Positions 6,962 through 13,776 of a stretch of 13,781 nucleotides of DNA are shown piece by piece. The translations under genes were made by a program, and so were the position numbers. Every line of letters begins with the position of its first letter. The stretch's first letter is position 1. The notes beneath the pieces were generated by a model that saw only the letters and a program-made list of their open reading frames with translations, did not search any database and was not told the origin of the DNA. Source of the DNA: Spirochaetales bacterium UBA4629 (GTDB lineage Bacteria > Spirochaetota > Spirochaetia > Sphaerochaetales > Sphaerochaetaceae); NCBI GenBank assembly GCA_002406055.1, contig DHMZ01000125.1:1-13781 (forward strand), in the 5' to 3' direction.

Positions 6962-7585
6962 ATGACAATGGAAGAAGCTAAAAAGGACGTTGCCCTCTTT
7001 ATGGCACGTTCATACCAAAGGGGGTTAACTACAACAACCGGAGGTAATATTAGTGCTAGATTTGGTGGCTTAATGTTAATAACGCCATCAGGAAAAGATA
7101 AATCTAGCCTAAAAGAGGAAGATATTGCAGTTGTAGATATACAAAGTGGTGAAAATCTAACACCAGAAAAGAAACTGTCGATTGAAACAGACATGCATAG
7201 ACTAATATATTTAAAGAGAGATGATGTGTATTCTGTTGTACATTCTCATCCAACCTATAGCTGTCTTTTTTCTTGCTCAGAAGAGGAAGTTAATACCTCT
7301 TTAATTGCAGAGAGTTGGTATTTATTAGATAAGGTTGTTAGAATAGAGTACCGCAGAATGGGTACAATAGATTTAGCTGAAATAGTTAGTGCTAAAGTTG
7401 CAAAGGGTAGTAATGCAGTGCTTCTTGCTCAGCATGGAGCTCTCTGTGTTGGAAAAAGTGTTACTAACGCTTTTGACAGACTAGAGTGTTTAGAACAAGC
7501 ATGCAAGCTAACACTATTGTCTCATATTGTAAAAACAGAAAATTTGACTGAAGAACAAAAAAATGAAATAGCGCTGATGCGCTAA
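6962..7585 (+). CDS. Class II aldolase/adducin-family protein (fuculose-phosphate aldolase-like)
   Basis: This is a 207-aa zinc-dependent aldolase of the FucA/AraD/MtnB superfamily. Visible landmarks are TTGGNIS (25-31) and TPSGKD (41-46) for phosphate binding, E75 as the probable catalytic acid, the zinc ligands H94 and H96 in HSHP, and H158 in QHGA. This spacing matches E. coli FucA (E73, H92, H94, H155; 215 aa). A cleavage giving dihydroxyacetone phosphate plus an aldehyde is likely. The natural sugar (fuculose-, ribulose-, rhamnulose-1-phosphate or a methylthio/deoxy-pentulose phosphate) cannot be assigned. An upstream in-frame ATG at 6887 would add 25 residues; I prefer 6962 because family homology begins there and the promoter lies inside the extension. 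It heads a four-gene operon. Its TAA stop overlaps the AAGGAG binding site of the transketolase gene nine bases on. Confidence 0.85.
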   Translation: MTMEEAKKDVALFMARSYQRGLTTTTGGNISARFGGLMLITPSGKDKSSLKEEDIAVVDIQSGENLTPEKKLSIETDMHRLIYLKRDDVYSVVHSHPTYSCLFSCSEEEVNTSLIAESWYLLDKVVRIEYRRMGTIDLAEIVSAKVAKGSNAVLLAQHGALCVGKSVTNAFDRLECLEQACKLTLLSHIVKTENLTEEQKNEIALMR

Positions 7586-7594
7586 GGAGTAGAT

Positions 7595-8434
7595 ATGGAA
7601 AAGAAGATGCTTGATGATTTGAACGAAAAGGCTTTCTTAATAAGGTGCGCAACTATTAGAGAAATTGCTTCATTTGGTTCTGGTCATATTGGTGGGGCGA
7701 TGAGCATATGTGACTTACTTGCTCTTCTGTATTTTAAAGAGATGAATATCGACCCAAAGAATCCTAAAATGGATGATAGAGATAGACTTGTAGTATCAAA
7801 AGGTCATGCAGGTCCTGCTGTCTATGCAACTCTTTCTCTCAGAGGATTTTTCCCAGAAGAGATGTTAAAGACACTAAACAGAGGCGGAACAAACCTTCCT
7901 TCTCATTGTGATATGCTCAAAACACCTGGAATAGATTTTACAGCTGGTTCACTCGGACAGGGATTCTCTGCTGCAATGGGAATAGCACTAGGCAACAGAG
8001 TAAAGGGCGTAGATAGTTGGACATATACAATTATCGGAGATGGAGAAAGCCAAGAAGGCCAGATTTGGGAAGCAGCAGAGTTTGCTGGTGCCCAGAAGTT
8101 AGATAAGATTATTGCATTTGAAGATCTTAACGGTCAGCAACTAGATGGTTATACAAAAGATATTATTCCTGAGGATGTAGATAACGTAAAGAAACGCTTT
8201 GAGAGTTTCTTATGGGATACTCAGGTTGTCTCCGGCCACGATATTGATGCTTTAGACAAGGCTATCGAAAAGGCAAAAGCAACACCTGGTAAGCCTCATA
8301 TGATTATAATGGTTACAGAGAAGGCTCATGGTTATATATTTGGAGAGGGCATTAAGGCTAACCACTCTATGCCTATAACAGCTGAACAAGCAGAAGAGGC
8401 AATTAAGGTTCTTGAAGAAAGGAGAAAGAAATAA
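7595..8434 (+). CDS. Transketolase, N-terminal (TPP-binding) subunit
   Basis: This 279-aa protein corresponds to the N-terminal half of transketolase. With the next gene product it would transfer two-carbon ketol units between sugar phosphates in the non-oxidative pentose phosphate pathway. Landmarks are GHIGG (30-34, His31), SKGHAGPAVYA (68-78, His71), TAGSLGQGFSAAMG (116-129), and the thiamine diphosphate signature GDGESQEGQIWEA (148-160) ending at N179 in DLNGQQLDG. All are intact. Split transketolases of this type are common in anaerobic Firmicutes and spirochaetes. The ATG at 7595 follows AAGGAG at ideal spacing. The stop overlaps the partner's start (TAATG), consistent with equal production of the two subunits. 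Confidence 0.94.
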   Translation: MEKKMLDDLNEKAFLIRCATIREIASFGSGHIGGAMSICDLLALLYFKEMNIDPKNPKMDDRDRLVVSKGHAGPAVYATLSLRGFFPEEMLKTLNRGGTNLPSHCDMLKTPGIDFTAGSLGQGFSAAMGIALGNRVKGVDSWTYTIIGDGESQEGQIWEAAEFAGAQKLDKIIAFEDLNGQQLDGYTKDIIPEDVDNVKKRFESFLWDTQVVSGHDIDALDKAIEKAKATPGKPHMIIMVTEKAHGYIFGEGIKANHSMPITAEQAEEAIKVLEERRKK

Positions 8435-9381
8435 TGAAAAGAGATGCTCATGAATTTAATCACTATAAGGAAGCTGTAATTGGTGCTGCCATAGATATTG
8501 CTGCACAGGACGAGCGAGTAGTATTTGTAGATTCAGATCTCTCTTCTTGCATTGGTTCAACTTCTTTTGAAAAGAAATACCCAGATAGGTTTTTCAATGC
8601 TGGTATTGCTGAAGCTAATATGGTTTGCATTGCAGCTGGACTCTCTAGCGTTGGCCTTGTTCCTTTCATCCACTCTTTTGGATGCTTTATGTCTCGTCGT
8701 GACTATGATCAGCTATTTATTTCACTTGGCTACACTCATCAGAGAGCAATTTGTATAGGATCAGATCCTGGTATTACAGCTCAATATAATGGCGGAACAC
8801 ACATGCCTTTTGAAGATATTGCTCTCTTCAGACAGATCCCATCATTTGTAATTATCGAACCATCAGATGCTCAGAGCCTCTATGATTTGACTTGGCAAGT
8901 ATATAAGAGCGGACAGAATGCATATATCAGAACTCCAAGAAAGGGCATTAATTTCCGCTATACTCTTGATGATAAAATCGAATTAGGAAAGGGCATTGAG
9001 TTAAGAAGTGGAGAAGATGTTGCAATCATTGCTACCGGTATTGTTATGGTAGATGAAGCTCTTGCTGCTGCAGATCTTTTAGCTCAGAAAGGTATAAAAG
9101 CAACAGTTGTAGACCTCCATACAATTAGACCATTAGATACCGCCCTTATTGAGAAAGTTGCTGCCAGAACTAAGCATGTTCTTGTTTGCGAGAACGCTAG
9201 GTACGCAGGAGGAGTAGGTGAAATGATTAGTTATCACCTTGCGCAAACTAATCCTGTTAAGATGGGTTTTGTTAATGTTGGTGAAAGATTTGGCGAGGTA
9301 GGTAACTTAAGCTATCTTAAGTCAGCATTTGGTTTTACTGCTGAGAATATTGCTTCAAAGGCCGAGGAACTCATTAAGTGA
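8434..9381 (+). CDS. Transketolase, C-terminal (pyrimidine-binding and TKC) subunit
   Basis: This 315-aa partner of the preceding subunit carries the transketolase pyrimidine-binding domain (about 10-175) and the C-terminal domain (about 190-310). NAGIAEANM (55-63) contains E60, the glutamate that activates the thiamine ring. GSDPGITAQYNGGTHMPFED (109-128) and IEPSD (141-145) are typical. The TKC domain shows ATVVDLHTIRPLD and the VCENA stretch. A 1-deoxyxylulose-5-phosphate synthase reading is less likely because that enzyme is usually a single ~620-aa chain. The ATG at 8434 overlaps the previous TAA by one base, with GGAG nine bases upstream. The stop is overlapped by the GTG of the DUF6062 gene. 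Confidence 0.94.
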   Translation: MKRDAHEFNHYKEAVIGAAIDIAAQDERVVFVDSDLSSCIGSTSFEKKYPDRFFNAGIAEANMVCIAAGLSSVGLVPFIHSFGCFMSRRDYDQLFISLGYTHQRAICIGSDPGITAQYNGGTHMPFEDIALFRQIPSFVIIEPSDAQSLYDLTWQVYKSGQNAYIRTPRKGINFRYTLDDKIELGKGIELRSGEDVAIIATGIVMVDEALAAADLLAQKGIKATVVDLHTIRPLDTALIEKVAARTKHVLVCENARYAGGVGEMISYHLAQTNPVKMGFVNVGERFGEVGNLSYLKSAFGFTAENIASKAEELIK

Positions 9382-10106
9382 AGGTAGTTTTAGAGACAAT
9401 CCCACTCTGGGATGCACTTAGAGAGGACAGCGAATGTCCTCTCTGCTCTTTAATGAAAAAAGCAGAAGAGGATAGTGCTTCTTACTACCTTTCTTCCGCT
9501 ATTATGACCCCTGAAGTTAGGGTCGAAACTAACACAAAGGGCTTCTGTCCTAAGCATTTTTATCTACTTGTTTCAAAAAACAAACCTCAAAGTCTTTCTT
9601 TAATGATGGACACATATTATGGTGAAAACGAAAAACAATTTAAGAAGGGTTTTTCTTTAATTGAAAAAGCAAAGTCTAAAAGAGATAGCCAAAAGGCAAT
9701 AGAGGTTTTTTCTAATGAGGTAAAAGAGAGAGAAAAGGGTTGCTTAATTTGTTCTCGTATGAATGATAGGCTTTATCGCTATGCATTTACTCTTGCTTCT
9801 CTCTTCGTTCAAGATGATGAGTTTAAAAAGGCATTTCTTAACTCAAAAGGACTATGCTTGCATCATACGCTAATAGAATCAAAAATAGCTTGGGATGCAC
9901 AAGATAAAGATGAATGTGTTCTTTTCCAAAAATCATTATTTGCTCTTTTAGAAAAGAATCTAGAAAGAGTAAGAAAAGATGATTGGTGGATGACTCAAAA
10001 ATACAAAGGCGAGAATTATGACAAGCCTTGGAATGGCTGTGAGGATGCCCATAAGAGAGCTGTATTAAAGCTTATTGGGGAAGCTAACGTTATTGATCCT
10101 CTTTAA
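9378..10106 (+). CDS. DUF6062-type protein with two CxxC...CxxH modules
   Basis: This 242-aa protein resembles the uncharacterised DUF6062 family (recognised from memory of its N-terminal pattern, TIPLWDALREDSECPLC). The sequence shows an internal duplication. The first module has C20-x2-C23 and C57-x2-H60 (CPLC, CPKH). The second has C122-x2-C125 and C160-x2-H163 (CLIC, CLHH). The spacings are almost the same (33 and 34 residues between the pairs), which suggests two zinc-binding modules. A third conserved-looking patch, PWNGCEDAHKRAV (217-229), is near the C-terminus. There is no membrane segment or signal peptide. The function is unknown. The GTG at 9378 overlaps the transketolase stop (GTGA), with GAGGA nine bases upstream, so translation is likely coupled. 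It overlaps the convergent downstream gene by 17 bases. Confidence 0.8.
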   Translation: MKVVLETIPLWDALREDSECPLCSLMKKAEEDSASYYLSSAIMTPEVRVETNTKGFCPKHFYLLVSKNKPQSLSLMMDTYYGENEKQFKKGFSLIEKAKSKRDSQKAIEVFSNEVKEREKGCLICSRMNDRLYRYAFTLASLFVQDDEFKKAFLNSKGLCLHHTLIESKIAWDAQDKDECVLFQKSLFALLEKNLERVRKDDWWMTQKYKGENYDKPWNGCEDAHKRAVLKLIGEANVIDPL

Positions 10107-10602
10107 TCTTCTTTGCCTTTTTTCTTTGCGTAAATAGTGAAGGTTCATTCTTCTTTTTATTTTCTTCAATCATACAGCGCTTAAGGAGGTATTCTGAGAA
10201 ATCAATCTTGTTGATATGAAGATATTCAAGGTAATCATCCTCAAATCTATAAATTAGGATGTAGTCTTTTTCTTCTAAAAGAGAGAAGGCTAGAGTTAGC
10301 ATTGGCTTATGCTCTATATGGTAGTGCTGAGCCTTCTCTTTCTCTTTCTCTGTTAGATATGTGTTAGACCAAAAGATGGCTAAGAGGTCTTCTTTTTTAT
10401 CATTTCTGACAAGGATATCTGCTCCATTGTAGTCGATATCTACATAAGAAGAAGGAAAGTTGTTTTGAAGTGTTAAAGCAATTCTGTGAGAGATTGTTGA
10501 TTTTTTCTTCTTTCCTTCTTCGTCCTTATACGATGAAAAGTATTCAAGCATAGAAGCTCTAAAAGAAGAAAAACATTCGATTTTTTCGATAGTTCTTGCC
10601 AT
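10090..10602 (-). CDS. Unrecognised 170-aa protein with basic tail
   Basis: I do not recognise this protein. It is soluble, with no signal peptide or membrane helix. A short N-terminal region (MLEYFSSY, 18-25) and a lysine stretch precede a probable alpha/beta core: VDIDYNGADILV (54-65), LLAIFWSN (73-80), a helical TEKEKEKAQHYH (84-95), MLTLAFSLL (101-109), and DYILIYRFEDDYLEYLHI (113-130). The C-terminus is highly basic (RKKAKKIKEDQ). The order of a conserved Asp before a strand ending LAIxWS loosely recalls PD-(D/E)XK nuclease folds, but the E-x-K pair is absent, so no activity is claimed. The ATG at 10600-10602 has AAGGA eight bases upstream. A TTGTAG/TAGTAA promoter is possible between the aspS terminator and this gene. 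The 3' end overlaps DUF6062 by 17 bases. Confidence 0.72.
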   Translation of the reverse strand: MARTIEKIECFSSFRASMLEYFSSYKDEEGKKKKSTISHRIALTLQNNFPSSYVDIDYNGADILVRNDKKEDLLAIFWSNTYLTEKEKEKAQHYHIEHKPMLTLAFSLLEEKDYILIYRFEDDYLEYLHINKIDFSEYLLKRCMIEENKKKNEPSLFTQRKKAKKIKEDQ

Positions 10603-10665
10603 TACTAAATCCTTTTAATCTCTCAACCTCTTTTATTATTACTAGATTAATCGATTTTTGACTAC

Positions 10666-10690
10666 AAAAATGGCTCTCATTTGAGAGCCA
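10666..10690 (-). terminator. Intrinsic terminator of aspS
   Basis: On the minus strand TGGCTCTC and GAGAGCCA form a perfect eight-pair stem with an AAAT loop (10671-10690), followed by five U (the A-run 10666-10670 on the plus strand). It starts six bases after the aspS stop codon and separates aspS from the 170-aa protein gene. Confidence 0.9.
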
Positions 10691-10696
10691 CCTTCT

Positions 10697-12490
10697 TTAT
10701 TTTGTAGTTTTTTTCTTAGGATCAATAATCAAACCTAATTCATCAAGCTGACTCTGGTCTACCCAGTTTGGAGAGTCGTCCATAGGAGAGAGCGCTGCAG
10801 TATTCTTTGGGAAGGCAATGACTTCCTTAATAGAAGACTGTCCTGCGCAAATCATACAGAGTCTGTCGATGCCAGGAGCAATTCCTCCGTGTGGTGGTGG
10901 AGAGAACTTGAAGGCATCAAGTAGGAATCCAAACTTGTGCTGAGCAACATCATCAGGAATATTACAGATACGGAAGATTCTCTTCTGTAGTTCTATATCG
11001 TGAATTCTTATAGAACCTGAAGCAAGTTCGTAACCATTAAGAACAAGGTCATATAAGTCGCCCTTAACAGCTCCTGGATTAGATTCAAGTGTATCAAGAT
11101 ATTCAACCTGTGGCATAGAGAACATATGGTGAGCAGCTTCCCAGTGTCCTTCATCTTCATTGTATTCAAAGAGAGGAAAGTCGATAATCCAACAGAACTC
11201 ATAGCCTGGTCTGATTAAACCAAGGTTAGCACCGAGCTTACTTCTAACAGCACCAAGGGAGTTACAGCATTTCTTCCAATCCTTGTGTGCAACAATGAGA
11301 ATAATATCACCATCTTTAGCACCAGTTTCTTCTAGTACTTCCTTTTCTTTTCCAACAAAGTACTTTGAAACACCGCCACTGAGAGTGCCATTTTCAACCT
11401 TCATCCAACATAGACCCTGAGCACCGTAAATCTTTGCAGCATCTTCTAGCTCTGTAATATATTTACGTGTAAAATCATGACCTTCTGTCTTTGGTGCGAC
11501 AACATACTTTATGTATCCACCATCAGAAAGGATGTCATTAAAGAGACCAAATGTGGAACCTTTTGCCCAAGGAGAAGCATCCTTCATTGGAATGTCAAAT
11601 CTTAAATCTGGCTTATCACAACCATATGTATTCATTGCATCATGGTATGTAATTCTTCTGAAGTGAGCAGGAAGAGTTGTATTCATTACATTCTTGAATA
11701 CGTAATTGAAGAGATCTTCCATAAGAGCAAGTACATCGTCTCTCTGAACAAAGCTCATCTCAACATCGAGCTGTGTAAACTCAAGCTGACGATCTCCTCT
11801 TGGATCTTCATCCCTGTAGCAACGTGCAACCTGGAAGTATTTATCAAAACCAGAGACCATCAAGATTTGCTTATAGAGCTGTGGAGACTGTGGAAGAGCA
11901 AAGAACTTTCCTGGATAAATTCTAGATGGAACAAGGAAGTCTCTAGCGCCTTCTGGAGTAGACCTAATGAGAGTAGGTGTCTCAATTTCATAGAAATCTG
12001 TCTGATAGAAGTACTGTCTAATAGCCTTAACGATTTCATGGCGTAGTCTGATTCTATCCTGCATTCCTTTTGTTCTTAAATCGAGGAAACGATACTTAAG
12101 ACGTAGATCTTCTCTTGCATTATTTTCGTCCTCAATCATGAATGGTAGAACAGCACACTGACTAAGTACTTGAATGTCTAATGCTTTTACTTCAATCTCT
12201 CCAGTTAACATATCTGGATTAATCATTTCATCAGGACGACGTCTGACAATGCCTTTTACCGCGATACAATACTCTAGCTTGAGTTCAGATGCAGTTTTCT
12301 GAAGAGCAGGGGATGCGTCGTCATCAACAACTACCTGTGTTAAACCATATCTATCTCTAAGATTGATAAAGTGCAAAGCACCATGGTTTCTATCTCTGTG
12401 AACCCAGCCGTTAAGGACAACAGTCTTTCCTTCATCTTGGGCCCTAAGAGCGCCACAAGTGACTGTTCTCTGCATAAAAGCTTCTTCCAT
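10697..12490 (-). CDS. aspS: Aspartyl-tRNA synthetase (bacterial type)
   Basis: This 597-aa class II synthetase charges tRNA-Asp with aspartate. The N-terminal OB-fold anticodon domain covers about 1-115 (LNGWVHRDRNHGALHFINLRD). Motif 1 is about 145-182. The loop ALPQSPQLYKQILM (198-211) is typical of AspRS. Motif 2 is about 219-244 (FQVARCYRDEDPRG). A bacterial GAD insertion is expected in the middle (about 290-420). Motif 3 is GGIAPGIDRL at 535-544, with R543, followed by VIAFPKN. The length (~590) and layout are those of the bacterial rather than archaeal enzyme. The OB-fold position that helps decide Asp-only versus Asp/Asn charging is His36 here, as in non-discriminating enzymes, but the companion position (about E88) is neither of the known residues. 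The ATG at 12488-12490 has an excellent AAAGGAG eight bases upstream, preferred over the internal ATG five codons on. Confidence 0.96.
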   Translation of the reverse strand: MEEAFMQRTVTCGALRAQDEGKTVVLNGWVHRDRNHGALHFINLRDRYGLTQVVVDDDASPALQKTASELKLEYCIAVKGIVRRRPDEMINPDMLTGEIEVKALDIQVLSQCAVLPFMIEDENNAREDLRLKYRFLDLRTKGMQDRIRLRHEIVKAIRQYFYQTDFYEIETPTLIRSTPEGARDFLVPSRIYPGKFFALPQSPQLYKQILMVSGFDKYFQVARCYRDEDPRGDRQLEFTQLDVEMSFVQRDDVLALMEDLFNYVFKNVMNTTLPAHFRRITYHDAMNTYGCDKPDLRFDIPMKDASPWAKGSTFGLFNDILSDGGYIKYVVAPKTEGHDFTRKYITELEDAAKIYGAQGLCWMKVENGTLSGGVSKYFVGKEKEVLEETGAKDGDIILIVAHKDWKKCCNSLGAVRSKLGANLGLIRPGYEFCWIIDFPLFEYNEDEGHWEAAHHMFSMPQVEYLDTLESNPGAVKGDLYDLVLNGYELASGSIRIHDIELQKRIFRICNIPDDVAQHKFGFLLDAFKFSPPPHGGIAPGIDRLCMICAGQSSIKEVIAFPKNTAALSPMDDSPNWVDQSQLDELGLIIDPKKKTTK

Positions 12491-12513
12491 AATTCTATCT
12501 CCTTTGGAGTTGG

Positions 12514-12519
12514 ATTATA
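12514..12519 (-). promoter_or_regulatory. -10 box of the aspS promoter
   Basis: A perfect TATAAT on the minus strand ends 23 bases before the aspS ATG, leaving a short leader that carries AAAGGAG. No good -35 box is visible at the usual distance. It lies in the 62-base gap between the DeoR-family gene and aspS, so aspS can be transcribed on its own. Confidence 0.5.
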
Positions 12520-12552
12520 TTATCATCTGTCCAAATTATTTGCTAGATATTT

Positions 12553-13377
12553 TCAAACCACAATAACGTTTACGCCTTTGTTTTTTAATTTCTCAATAAC
12601 ATCTTTGGAGGCACCACTATCAGTAACAATTGTATTTACGTCTTCGACAGGAAAACAAATGCAAAATGCTTTACGAGAAAATTTTGTGCTATCTATAACG
12701 ATGATTGTTTCACGAGCATGTTTCATCATTAGATGCTTAACGCTGCCTTCTTCTGGAATTGCAGAGTAGCCTCCAATATCTGGGTCTAAGCCAGTAACGC
12801 CAATTATACATTTATCGACATAGTATTTTCTAATATGGTTCTCTGCGTCAGGGCCAATAGTTGAATGCGTGTCTTTATTTACTTCACCACCAATTAAAAT
12901 TGTTCGATTGCTTTCGTTTTCGATTAATATTTGTGAAATTTCAATAGCATTTGCTACAAATAGCATGTTTTGCTTGTCTTTAAGGTAGGATGCAAGTATT
13001 TGTGTTGTACTTCCGCCATCAATAAAGAGACTTTCGTCGTTTTTTATTAGCGAACTCGTAAATTCAGCTATTCTTTCTTTTTGTTCTCTATTCCTATCGA
13101 GTCTATTTACCAATGATGACGTTTGCCATATCGATTTTTTTTGCTCGTTTCTTATTGCACCACCATGAGTTCTAAAGATTAAATTAGTTTTTTCTATCTC
13201 AATTAAGTCTCTTCTAATTGTAGATTCCGTCGTGTTAAATAGCTTAACAAGTTCTGAAACTTCAGCCACTTTATTGGTTGTAATGTACTCAAGAAGAGTT
13301 TTTTGTGCAGGAATTCTCACCGATTCAAAAATCCTAGATCCCAAGTATTCACTTATACAACTATTTGTACAACTCAT
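12553..13377 (-). CDS. DeoR-family transcriptional regulator
   Basis: This 274-aa sugar-phosphate-responsive repressor type has a winged helix-turn-helix at about 25-75 (VAEVSELVKLFNTTESTIRRDL, then the hallmark FRTHGGA at 68-74). A DeoR sensor domain follows, with DGGSTT (120-125), GVTG (193-196), a lysine in EEGSVKHLMMK (K214), and IDSTKF (228-233). All match the ISOCOT-like phosphosugar pocket. The effector and target are unknown. The first ~19 residues, including two Cys, go beyond the usual family start. An alternative GTG start at 13318-13320 (VRIPAQ) would give a typical ~255-aa protein, but it has only a distant AGGA. The ATG at 13375-13377 lacks a ribosome binding site, though a weak promoter ends close to it. 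The upstream spacer holds inverted repeats that may be its operator. Confidence 0.87.
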   Translation of the reverse strand: MSCTNSCISEYLGSRIFESVRIPAQKTLLEYITTNKVAEVSELVKLFNTTESTIRRDLIEIEKTNLIFRTHGGAIRNEQKKSIWQTSSLVNRLDRNREQKERIAEFTSSLIKNDESLFIDGGSTTQILASYLKDKQNMLFVANAIEISQILIENESNRTILIGGEVNKDTHSTIGPDAENHIRKYYVDKCIIGVTGLDPDIGGYSAIPEEGSVKHLMMKHARETIIVIDSTKFSRKAFCICFPVEDVNTIVTDSGASKDVIEKLKNKGVNVIVV

Positions 13378-13382
13378 TTCTT

Positions 13383-13412
13383 TATTTATTGAGGGTGTGG
13401 TGGAAATTTCAA
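13383..13412 (-). promoter_or_regulatory. Weak candidate promoter of the DeoR-family gene
   Basis: On the minus strand TTGAAA (13407-13412) and TAAATA (13383-13388) are 18 bases apart. The latter ends five bases before the ATG at 13377. The -10 match is poor, so this is tentative; if real it would be another leaderless start. Confidence 0.3.
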
Positions 13413-13473
13413 CATATATTGCTCATTGTCGTACATAATTGCAATTTTGCTTCCATTTGCACCTCAATATGTT
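13387..13473. repeat. Imperfect inverted repeats in the DeoR-gene upstream spacer
   Basis: TATTGAGGGTG (13387-13397) is mirrored by CACCTCAATA (13460-13469) with one extra G. Overlapping the second copy, CAATATGTT (13465-13473) mirrors AACATATATTG (13411-13421) apart from an inserted TA. The left elements overlap the candidate promoter of the DeoR-family gene, as an autorepressor site would. In this A/T-rich spacer such matches can arise by chance. Confidence 0.35.
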
Positions 13474-13500
13474 TTATTTTTTTGTTTGGCATTTGAAAAA

Positions 13501-13776
13501 TCAATCATCATTCTCTTTTCGCATCCTTAAATACTTGTATCGCAAATACCATGCTTGTTCGTTAGAGATTAATTGATTAACCTCTGAAGAATTAATATCG
13601 GCATTCAACTCACACCAGCAAATATCCCAATGGTAATCAATTTCGCCTCTGTCTATAATTGCCCAAGACTGTTTCATTCTCTCGAGAGATTCTCTGAGAA
13701 ATTTTGGAAGACCACATTCATAATGTGTCTCATCTAAAGGCAACCCAGCCTCAGTGTTATAGCCATCTTTTGTCAT
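13501..13776 (-). CDS. Small conserved-looking protein, possibly 5'-partial
   Basis: This 91-aa acidic, soluble protein has unusual tryptophan and cysteine content: HYECGLP (18-24), ERMKQSWAI (32-40), then YHWDICWCELNADINSSEV (48-66) and EQAWYLRYKYLRM (73-85). There is no signal peptide or membrane helix. I have a sense of similar small hypothetical proteins in gut anaerobes, but no function is known to me and none is claimed. The ATG at 13774-13776 gives a sensible full-length protein. Only five bases of upstream sequence remain, so the ribosome binding site cannot be seen and an earlier start beyond the window is possible. No terminator hairpin is visible between its stop and the DeoR-family gene, 123 bases on. 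Confidence 0.65.
   Translation of the reverse strand: MTKDGYNTEAGLPLDETHYECGLPKFLRESLERMKQSWAIIDRGEIDYHWDICWCELNADINSSEVNQLISNEQAWYLRYKYLRMRKENDD

Noticed and set aside
11642..12046. Open frame of 134 codons on the plus strand inside aspS
   Set aside because: It is antisense to highly conserved AspRS sequence; the frame is open by chance and resembles no protein family.
12371..12769. Open frame of 132 codons on the plus strand spanning aspS, the gap and the DeoR-family gene
   Set aside because: It runs antisense to two confidently identified genes and has no start signals or family features.
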